DNA from: Acanthornis magna
Lineage: Eukaryota; Chordata; Aves; Passeriformes; Acanthizidae
DNA length: 64,000 nt
Assembly (NCBI GenBank): GCA_036785705.1
Contig: JAWUZG010000004.1
Span: 11,583,501-11,647,500 of the forward strand
Reading direction: 5' to 3'
Part shown: positions 38,898 to 46,660 of the stretch, piece by piece
Layout: each line of letters begins with the position of its first letter
Position numbering within the stretch: the first letter of the stretch is position 1
Notes under the pieces: model-generated
What the model saw: only the letters and a program-made list of their open reading frames with translations
Database searches by the model: none
Told to the model about the DNA's origin: nothing
Program-made: the position numbers and the translations under genes

Positions 38898-40322
38898 CGC
38901 CAAAACAGACTTGATAGGCAGTCGTCTGAGCCCAGACCTGTTTCCCTGAGTGACTGACACCCTACAGACAGTCATGACTTGGTTAGTATAGTAACAGAAC
39001 ATGCGGAATCCGTGCGCTCCATGCCTTCTTCTGATTCCGAAGGCATGGATGCTGCTCCACGCTCCTCTGCTCCCCCTAGCATGCCCTCTGTGGAGGTCCT
39101 CCGCAATTGGTCCAATCCAATGCCCATACTCAACGAGCCTCCGTCTTTTGTGATAGGGACGGGAGATGAGGCTCACATGGGCAATTCTGATGTCAAGCTA
39201 GACGGCCTCTCTAGCCGTGGGAAAAAGAGAGAGGTAACATAAAAGGAGAAAAAAGCGGCTGCTGCAGACCCACTCTTGGATAAACCACGGATATTCAATT
39301 ACCTTAAAAGCACAAAATTCGAGAAAATATTGAGACTGTGTCAAATTAGCAGCTTTGAAGGCAGGGGATTGAAGTCTGTTGGAGCGAATAGGCATGCCTC
39401 AACCTCTACCAGACGCAATGGACGCTGAGGTGGCAGATGCAGTGCCTTCAGCAGGTGGGCCCATGGACCAGGGTGATATTAACACCCTGCAAGGGAATAT
39501 TCAAGTCTTTCCAGTGTTTAAAGCAGCCCCGAACTCAGGCTAAGCAGATAACCATCAAGTTATAACTTGGAAAGTGGTCCAGGATCTACAGACCAAGGTG
39601 GCACAGTATGGGCTTGGCTCTCCTGAAGTCATGCAACTTCTTCGGGCAGTAAATAGTGATCTGTTGGCACCCTTTGACATCAGGCACTTGGGTCAAGTTC
39701 TACTTCACCCTATGCAATTTACAGTTTTTGAAAATAACTGGAGAAAGGCGGCTCAGAGGGCCGCAGAAGAAAATATGCGTCTGCCTCTTCCCAGCCCTAG
39801 ACGGGGGCTGGAGTGGAAGTTCTGATGGGACTTAAACCCTAAGACAATCCTGACCTGCAGGCCAGATGGGATCCCGAAGTATTGGAGCAGGCTCAAGAAC
39901 TCGGCTTCAGTGCCCTTCTCAAGACAACCAATATGGTGGACCAAAAGGTATCATATACTATGATACGACAGGGGGCGTCTGAACCATTTCTCTCTTTCAT
40001 CGAATGGCTAGCCGCAGCCTTGGAAAAACAAGTAGAAGATGACACTGTGAGAGAAGTGTTGTGCAAACAACTGGCAAAAGACAATGCCAACGAAGACTGC
40101 AAGAGAATTATACAGACATTGCAAGGTGATGTCACTGCTGCACAGATGGCCGAGGCTTGCTCTGAGGTGACACCACGGAGCTCAAAGAAGCCTGCTTTGG
40201 CTGCGTTTCTGTCGCCTGCTCAGGCAAACCCTGGTGGTGGGCAGAAGCAGTCCAAGCCTGGGAACAAACGAAGACGACCTAAATCACAGAAAAAGGGAAA
40301 TGCAGGGACTGCGATTCCCCTG

Positions 40323-40364
40323 TGTAAGAGGTGTGGTAGACCAGGGCATTCTGCAAAATATTGC
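40323..40364 (+). other. nucleocapsid CCHC zinc knuckle
   Basis: The residues CKRCGRPGHSAKYC fit Cys-X2-Cys-X4-His-X4-Cys, the RNA-binding zinc knuckle of retroviral nucleocapsid. All four ligands are present. A second knuckle is not visible downstream. Confidence 0.95.
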
Positions 40365-40399
40365 AGATTTAAATACCATGTAGACGGCCGGCCTTTGTC

Positions 40400-40406
40400 G
40401 GGAAAC
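40400..40406 (+). promoter_or_regulatory. gag-pro -1 frameshift heptamer GGGAAAC
   Basis: In the gag frame it reads G GGA AAC, an X XXY YYZ slippery site of the kind used at gag-pro in Mason-Pfizer/SRV-type viruses. The -1 frame has stops up to about 40370 and is then open through this point to 41263. A stimulatory stem follows at 40412. Confidence 0.9.
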
Positions 40407-41263
40407 GGGAAGGGAGGTGCAAAACAGGGGAACCTCCCTCCGTCCCAAACATTCCCCCAAAACAGGCTGCAAACACTGGCTTATCCAGTCAGTGTGGCAC
40501 CCCAGGGCCAGCCCGGGCCAACATTGCCGGCACCGGCCCATTTGGCCAGCGTGGAGGCAGCACCCAAGGGCCAGCCCGGGTCGACATCTACACAGCCAGG
40601 ACAGTCGTCCTAGACTCTGGTAGCCTTCACAGAGTCCCCTTGGATGCGCACGAACCCCTAAGCCAAGGGTATGGTGCTCTCCTGGTGGGGAGACCTGAGG
40701 TCACCCACCAAGGAATCTTTGTTCATCCAGAAGTTATAGATGGGGATTCTATGGGCCAGATTCATGCTATAGTTTCCACACCAAGCCCCCCTGTCACAAT
40801 CCTTGAGAAAACTCTCATTGCTCATTTAGTGCCTTTTGAGTCTCCTTTTCCCAGGGCAGAGCAGCAAGTATGTGGAAGCAGCACCATTGGGATTCCAGAA
40901 CTTCCACAAATCTGCTGGGCCGCAGACATCTCTAATCAGAGATCACAGCTGACGTGCACTCTGATCCTGCCAAAAGCCCACCCACGTCTAATTCGACTTC
41001 AAGATTTGATAGACACAGGTGCTGACGTAACAATTCTTTCCTCCTCTTCATGGCCTTCTACATGGCCTCTAGCCCCTGTGGGGTCAGCTATCGTGGGACT
41101 AGGAGGAACCACACAGAGCCACTTAAACAAACGGCCTGTGATGGTGAACGACCCGGAGGGTCGCGCAGCTGTAATCCAGCCCTATGTTACTGCAGCCCCA
41201 CTTAACCTCTGGGGGAGGGACATGTTGGCAGCATGGGGAGTCCAGACTGGAACAAATTTTTAA
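40400..41263 (+). CDS. pro: pro: dUTPase-like domain plus aspartic protease, open -1 frame
   Basis: This frame is entered from gag by -1 frameshift and is open for 288 codons. The first part aligns with retroviral dUTPase, which lowers dUTP during DNA synthesis: RVDIYT near 40577 (motif 1), GRPEV near 40688 (motif 2), EVIDGDSMGQ near 40730 (motif 3), LIAHL (motif 4) and a GSSTIG segment (motif 5). Several are altered: GRSS reads GRPE, the motif-3 Tyr is Ser and the motif-4 Arg is Leu, so dUTPase activity is doubtful. The aspartic protease follows, with active site DTGAD at 41012-41026, a glycine-rich flap (VGLGGTTQ) and a C-terminal GRDML helix; it would cleave Gag and Pol as a dimer. No G-patch is present. 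It ends at TAA 41261-41263, directly after the next slippery site. Confidence 0.87.
   Translation, partial: GKREGRCKTGEPPSVPNIPPKQAANTGLSSQCGTPGPARANIAGTGPFGQRGGSTQGPARVDIYTARTVVLDSGSLHRVPLDAHEPLSQGYGALLVGRPEVTHQGIFVHPEVIDGDSMGQIHAIVSTPSPPVTILEKTLIAHLVPFESPFPRAEQQVCGSSTIGIPELPQICWAADISNQRSQLTCTLILPKAHPRLIRLQDLIDTGADVTILSSSSWPSTWPLAPVGSAIVGLGGTTQSHLNKRPVMVNDPEGRAAVIQPYVTAAPLNLWGRDMLAAWGVQTGTNF
40412..40438 (+). promoter_or_regulatory. stem-loop (possible pseudoknot) stimulating gag-pro frameshift
   Basis: GGGAGG at 40412-40417 pairs perfectly with CCTCCC at 40433-40438, five bases after the slippery heptamer. The 15-base loop holds GGGG (40427-40430), which could pair with TCCC at 40443-40446 or the C5 run near 40455 to form an H-type pseudoknot. 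The stem is clear; the pseudoknot is inferred. Confidence 0.7.
40505..40580 (+). repeat. 63-bp in-frame duplication at the gag/pro overlap
   Basis: GGGCCAGCCCGGG occurs at 40505-40517 and again at 40568-40580, within longer similar flanks, period 63 bp. As 63 is a multiple of three, both overlapping frames repeat: gag shows two GQPG segments and the -1 frame two GPAR segments, the second of which leads into dUTPase motif 1. Confidence 0.75.
41254..41260 (+). promoter_or_regulatory. pro-pol -1 frameshift heptamer AAATTTT
   Basis: In the pro frame it reads A AAT TTT and is followed at once by the pro stop TAA (41261-41263). Slipping one base back enters the pol frame, which is open from here. 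AAATTTT is the type of heptamer I recall at the pro-pol junction of Mason-Pfizer-type viruses. Confidence 0.88.
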
Positions 41264-41274
41264 CAGGGGTCGCT

Positions 41275-41290
41275 GTGTGCAAGGGCACAC
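41275..41290 (+). promoter_or_regulatory. hairpin downstream of the pro-pol slippery site
   Basis: GTGTGC at 41275-41280 pairs perfectly with GCACAC at 41285-41290 across the loop AAGG. It starts 14 bases after the heptamer, farther than the usual 5-9, so the true stimulator may be larger or different. Confidence 0.5.
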
Positions 41291-43944
41291 CATACCGCAT
41301 GCTATCCTTGCGATGGCTGACTGAAACACCCATATGGGAACCACAGTGGCCCTTGCCCAAAGAAAAATTAGTCACCCTTTGTCAGCTGGTTCAGGAACAA
41401 TTGCAACAGGGACACATTGAGCCTTCTACTAGTCCCTGGAATACCCCCGTCTTTGTAATTAAGAAAAAATCGGGGAAATGGCAATTGCTGCAAGATCTTC
41501 ACAAAGTTAATGCAGTGATGGAAAGTATGGGAGCCTTGCAGCCTGGTATTCCCTCACCCACCATGATCCCCACAGAGTGGGAAATCCTGATCATTGATTT
41601 GAAGGATTGTTTTTTCACAATTCCTTTGCACCCCAACTACAGACCAAAATTTGCCTTTACGGTGCCTGCAATTGATAATGCTGAGCCTGTAAAGAGATTT
41701 CAATGGAAAGTATTACCTCAGGGTATGAAAAATAGCCCGACAATCTGTCAATGGTATGTCGCTCAGGCTTTGTTTGGCGTCCGCAAGCAGTTTCCTAAGG
41801 CACTCTGCTACCATTATATGGATGATATCCTGGTGGCGGCATCCACCCAGGATGAGTTGCAGAGATTACAGCCTCGACAGCTCGCTGCCCTGCATTCCTA
41901 TGGGTTGCAAGTGGCCCCAGATAAGGTTCAACAACAGCCTCCTTGGAAATATATGGGAGTCAAAATTTAGGATCAAGCTATACAACACCAAGAGGTGCAA
42001 TTTTCAGACACTATCAAAACTCTGAATGATGCCCAGAAATTGCTTAGTACCATTAATTGGTTACGTCCTTATTTAGGACTAACCACCACGCAACTTTCCC
42101 AGCTCTTTAATTTTTTAAAGGGGGACCCTGATCTGAATTCACCTCGAAAATTGACCCCGGAGGCGCGACGAGTGCTGAATGAGGTGCAACAAGCTGTTTC
42201 TGCTCATCAGGTTTATCGAGTAGATCCCTCTGTTGATATCACTGTTTTTATTACTGCTCCAGACCTCCATCCCACAGGTATCATCGGCCAATGGAATAAA
42301 CAATGGGCCGATCCTCTGCACGTTTTGGAATGGGTCTTTCTGCCCCATCAGCCGAAAAAGACAGCACCCACGCTGTTCGAATTGATTGCGTGTTTGATAA
42401 TCAAATGTCATCATCGGTGTCTGCAGTTGATGGCTGCAGATCCTGCCACCATCACCGTCCCGATTACAAGGGACATCTTTGAATGGAGCCTTGCTAACAG
42501 CACTCCTTTGCAAAGTGCACTGCAGAACTTTTCAGGGCAGATTGCTTATCACCTGCCCAGTCACAAATTATTACAATTGGCAAATTCAACCAGCCTTGCC
42601 TTGCGACCAAAGAACAGTCGGGTGCCAGTGCGCGGACCCACCGTCTTTACGGATGGTTCTGGGAAAACAGGAAAAGCCATTGTTACCTGGAAGGAGGGAT
42701 CCGAGTGGCAGGTGCTGAAAAGCCATGAGTCAGGCTCTGCCCAACTGGTCGAACTAAGGGCAGTCACCTTGGCCTTTCAGCGGTTCTCTCAGGTGCCTTT
42801 GAATTTGGTCACAGATTCTGCTTACGTAGCAGATATAACCAAATGTCTAGATTGTTCACTTCTAAAGGAAGTCAATAATGAGGCTCTGTTTTCATTATTA
42901 CAAGCTTTGTGGAATGCAATTCAAGCTTGAACGCACCCATATTACATTTTGCACATTCGAAACCACACCAAATTGCCAGGTTTTATAACAGAAGGCAATG
43001 CCAGGGCTGATATGCTAGCCAATCCTGCATGGATGGCACCTCAGCCTGACAAAATTGCACAAGCCAAAGCTTCCCATGATTTCTTCCACCAGAGTGCACG
43101 TACTCTGCAGAAGCAGTTCCAATTGACGCCAACCGAGGCTCGTGACATTGTCAGCGCTTGTGCTGATTGCCACGGACTCGCTGCCCCTCTGACATCAGAG
43201 GTAAACCCTAGAGGCCTAAAGGCCCTGCAGCTTTGGCAGATGGATGTGACACACATCCCTGAATTTGGCCGATTTAAGTACGTGCACGTGTCTATTGACA
43301 CCTTCTCCTCAGCCATGTGGGCAACTGCTCACACTGGAGAAAAGGGTCGTGATGTCATTGCCCATTGGAAATTGGCCTTCTCCGTCTTGGGTGTGTCATC
43401 TGCGGTGAAAACCGACAATGGCCCTGCCTACGCCTCGCAGAGGACGTGGCAGTTCTTGCACCTATGGGGTGTGGACCATAAATTTGGTATTCCATATTCC
43501 CCAACTGGTCAGGCGATTGTGGAACATGCGCATGGTACTCTGAAGCGCGTTCTGGAAAAACAAGAAGGGGGAATGCATGGGGAATCACCACAGAGCCGAC
43601 TGGAAAAAGCCTTGCATACAATTAATCATCTCACTGTACCACCAAATTCATGTAATCCTGTCATTTTGAACCATTTTCTCTCATTGCAGTCATCGGGCGA
43701 GTCGCATTTGCCCCGGGCGAAGGTTTGGATTCGAAACCTACTTACTAACACCTGGGAAGGCCCTCATGAGCTAATTACTTGGGGCCGTGGGTATGCTTGT
43801 GTTTCCACAGATACTGGAGTGCAGTGGCTGCCTGTGAGATGCGTTCGTCCTGATCTGCGACTTCAGAAGCAGAACCAGCGACCTCAAAACAATGACCAAG
43901 ACACTGACCATCAGGCAGAGGGTCCTTCTACAAGCAGAGACTGA

Positions 43945-44238
43945 ATTTTTACCTTTTATTATGGAGTCAGAAAATTCAGAACTTTCAATAGAACTAGGTT
44001 TTGATAGATGTATCATTTATGGCATTGCTTGAAAGTCTCTCTGTCCACCTTTAACCAGCAGCTGGTTTGGGCCCTGTCGGTGGCTGGCCACCACTGGCAG
44101 ACCCCTTATTGGTATTTAATTCGGGATCTTCTTGGTAGCTGGCCACTGTCAAGCAGATCCTTCATGCTGAGCTCATTTTCCCTTCTTAGGGAACTAACAG
44201 GGACCGCAAGCAATACCTTTGTTTTTGCTTTTCTTTTT
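43945..44238 (+). other. short pol-LTR spacer, no env
   Basis: Only about 294 bp separate pol from the polypurine tract, far too little for an envelope gene. A frame over 44008-44274 has no signal peptide, furin site, CX6CC motif or convincing transmembrane helix, and it runs into the LTR, so I do not call it an env remnant. The stretch may be 3' untranslated sequence, possibly with a transport element. Confidence 0.8.
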
Positions 44239-44254
44239 AGAAAAAAAGGGGGAA
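44239..44254 (+). promoter_or_regulatory. polypurine tract
   Basis: A 16-base purine run with A7 followed by G5 and AA ends just before the 3' LTR. It is the expected plus-strand DNA primer site. Confidence 0.92.
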
Positions 44255-44255
44255 T

Positions 44256-44534
44256 TGTAGTTGCACTGTTTTAGAAATCTTTCTCTTCTTTCTCAGGGAG
44301 AATAGAGATAAGCTGCATTCTTGTACTTTCTTAATCTCTGTGTTTGGTATTAGGTGTTGTATAGATGTGACCAATGGTTTTAGGAGGTGGGTTCCCTGCT
44401 GACCAATAGTTGCCAGATTATTAATGGATATATAAAGAAGTTTTTGTAAATAAAGTTTCTCCTTTCGCCATCTTAGGTCCATCTGCCTGCTTTCTCTGCC
44501 AGCTTCTGCAAATCTCAGGAAATCTAAAACCATA
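44256..44534 (+). repeat. 3' LTR (279 bp)
   Basis: It begins TGTAGTTGC and ends ACCATA, the same length as the 5' LTR with seven substitutions. One of these changes the terminal CA to TA. CCAAT boxes, the TATATAAAG box, AATAAA and GCCATC are all retained. Confidence 0.93.
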
Positions 44535-44541
44535 GTCTTTG
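44535..44541. repeat. right target-site duplication of the provirus
   Basis: GTCTTTG matches 37342-37348 exactly, supporting a single undisturbed integration with no recombination between different proviruses. Confidence 0.75.
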
Positions 44542-46040
44542 TGCTTAATTGCCAACCAATCTGATGTGTCATCATGGTTTTAGTTTGATATTCATATCAG
44601 TAGTATGCAGTTAAGTAGCTATTTCCCACCAAAGGTGCTTGGTAATAGAGGATATTTTTGTCTGATTCTAACTGTAACTTTTCTATTTTTGTGATATTCC
44701 ATTTACAGTATGATTATTGCTCTCTGTATAAGAGATTATGCATAGTAACTAAGATGTGTAGGCCACCTGCTTGTATTAACAAAACCTTTCCCTCCACTTC
44801 AGGGTTACAGAAGGAAAGAGAAAAATATATTTTGCCCTTCAAATCTCCAACCAGAAGAGAAGAATATGTTTAAAAGTCACAAAATATCAATGTATGCCTG
44901 TATTATTGTCTACCACTTTCTGATTTTCTTTTTAGCCATTATTATAGTGCCAGTGAACTATATTTTCAGAACCTTTCCTTTTAGCAATTACATGGCAAAC
45001 TATTTCCATACATCTGCAAATCAGGTTATGGTCTGCTTTGATTGTGCTAGGGGTATTATATCCATGTCAACACTTCCTGTGAAAAATGAAAAGGGAACCA
45101 ATCAAATCAGCATCTTTTTGTTTTGTTTTCAATGCAAAACCTCTTTGCACTCAGATTGATGTTTTCAAGTCCTTCTGACTTTCATGATGTCCACATGGCC
45201 CATAAACCTCCATAAGCATTTTTAAAAGAGAGTAATAACATAAACATTATTCATCTTACCAGACTAATTTCATGTACTAGGAAAACTCTGATATTCACTA
45301 TGTCATTCTTGCAAAGGTGAGAACCTGAAGATCCAGAGACATTTAATAATGTCTTTCTTTTTTTTTTGAATGATGCTGTATGTCCTCCGGTCTCTTTCCC
45401 TGTAAAGACAGGTTTACCACTTAGTATTTGCATGCCTCACTGATGCTAATTTCTCCACTAATCGGCTTCCTATTTCTCAGTACTCTATTACTGAAATTTT
45501 GTAGAAATTAGCAGCCTTTGAATCATAAATAGCAATCAATGTAGTTTTGTAATGCACATTATTACATGCAAATTAACCAGCTGATTTCTTGTTTGCTCTT
45601 GGGGAATTGATCAGGTGTGTAACTTTCTTTCTGTGAAACAAGTTCTGATGCTAAACTAGCCATGTTGTTTTCCTAACTTCAACTTTAACCAGAGGAATTT
45701 CTTCTGTTGCTTTTATACTTTCCATCCAGGAGCATTAAATTAAGTTCAGGTAGTATATCTGGGTTGTGAAGCCCAAATTCCAATTTAAGAACTGCTGCCA
45801 AATCACCATAATAATCAAAGCCACTTAAAACAGCAATCTGCAAGCCAGCATGGTGACTCTGAAGATTATTACTCCAGTCTGTTAGACAATCTGTTCATGA
45901 AGACTTTGGTTTAAGTCCTGGTATCACTCATTTGTCTGCACTTTGGTCTTGATTCTGAGCCATGAATTCCTGACTGTTACTCCAGAGGAGAAATGTGAAA
46001 GAGATGAAAAGAGAGTTTTATAAGTGTTTTAATTGAACTT

Positions 46041-46131
46041 AAAAAAAAAAAAAAAAAAAACAAACAAAAACCCAAAAAAAAAAAAAACCAAACAAAAAAA
46101 AGAAAAACCAAAAAAAAAAAAAACGAAAAAC
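46041..46131. repeat. A-rich low-complexity tract with CAAA/CCC units
   Basis: An A20 run is followed by CAAACAAAAACCC-type units and further A runs. It has the same style as the tracts at 12636 and 61106 and, in complement, at 8697 and 31078. Confidence 0.9.
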
Positions 46132-46565
46132 TTTTCCTGGACATAATAGAATCGTGAAAAAGCTACATAATTTAAGAGATGATAAAAAAAACTTTTTGAA
46201 AAACACTGCTCTTCTTTAATCTTTTTTTCCCACCCTGTGGGTTATAAAGCTTGTTTAAGTTATTCTTGGGTTACTTACATCAGTCATAGGAGCTTTTTTT
46301 TCAAATATGGTTAGTCCAAAGTTGTAGACAGAGAAAAATCTACGGAACAAAAACCAAACTTTTTTTATGCAAATCTCCAGGTCACAAGGCCCTTCCAGAT
46401 TGTCACCAAGTAAAACCAATTTTTCTACCAAAAGATATACCTTAGACACACCAATTTTTCACAGTACTCCAGAGAACACAAACTATTTAGCAAGTTATAA
46501 GGATTTGCTGAGAAAGTTATTGACTCTGTGCGTAATCAGTGTATATTTACCAGTTTGCCTACAAC

Positions 46566-46660
46566 ATACATATACACATATACTTTTATGTATACATTTG
46601 TATGTGTGTAAATATATACACATATCCATACAAATATATACACATGCATTTGCACACAGA
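46566..46660. repeat. degenerate TA/CA alternating repeat
   Basis: Alternating ATACAC, ATGTGTG and ATATATACAC units run for about 95 bp, a decayed dinucleotide microsatellite. Confidence 0.75.

Larger units (their letters stand above)
37722..40613 (+). pseudogene. gag: gag, broken (matrix, Pro/Ala-rich module, 14-residue repeats, capsid, nucleocapsid)
   Basis: Gag is the structural polyprotein that builds the particle at the membrane and packages RNA. The first plausible ATG is 37722; the true start is uncertain. A matrix-like helical segment (to about 38000) is followed by a Pro/Ala-rich CpG-rich stretch (about 38190-38720), leucine-rich 14-residue repeats (38739-38897), capsid (about 39510-40150) and nucleocapsid. 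The capsid major homology region is visible as QGASEPFLSFIEWL near 39970-40011. Nucleocapsid has one CCHC knuckle (40323-40364) and a basic segment before it; betaretroviruses usually have two knuckles. Breaks: stops at 37887, 38955, 39240, 39541 and 39840, and frame changes at the C8 tract near 38033, the C7 tract near 38229, between 39245 and 39390, and at the G5 tract near 39803. Confidence 0.88.
41254..43944 (+). pseudogene. pol: pol: reverse transcriptase, RNase H and integrase, two in-frame stops
   Basis: Pol copies the RNA genome into DNA and integrates it. It is one frame throughout, interrupted by TAG at 41968-41970 (late RT, soon after a KYMG primer-grip/thumb segment) and TGA at 42928-42930 (end of RNase H). 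RT keeps the polymerase site YMDD at 41815-41826 and the LPQGMKNSP motif upstream. RNase H keeps TDGSG (42649-42663), the VELRAV Glu, the TDSAY Asp and the late ARAD Asp. Integrase keeps the zinc-binding His pair (42952, 42964) and Cys pair (43159, 43168) and the catalytic Asp, Asp, Glu at 43243, 43414 and 43522 with 35 residues between the last two, plus a Trp-rich C-terminal domain ending near 43850. The TGA may come from CpG decay of CGA. No frameshift is present. Confidence 0.95.
37349..44534 (+). mobile_element. class II (betaretrovirus-like) endogenous retrovirus, env-less provirus
   Basis: A 7186-bp provirus in the order 5' LTR, primer site, gag, dUTPase-protease, pol, polypurine tract, 3' LTR, flanked by a short target duplication. 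Single-frame gag, a dUTPase fused ahead of protease, and separate -1 frames for pro and pol place it with betaretrovirus-like class II elements; the LTR control signals are arranged more like alpharetroviruses. Env is wholly absent: under 300 bp separate the pol stop from the polypurine tract. The LTRs differ at 7 of 279 positions (about 2.5%), so it is neither brand new nor very old. Gag carries about nine breaks, pro none and pol two stops. It cannot make full Gag or Pol from the sequence shown. Confidence 0.95.

Noticed and set aside
44008..44274. 88-codon frame after pol, considered as env remnant
   Set aside because: It has no signal peptide, cleavage site, CX6CC or clear transmembrane segment and it runs into the 3' LTR.
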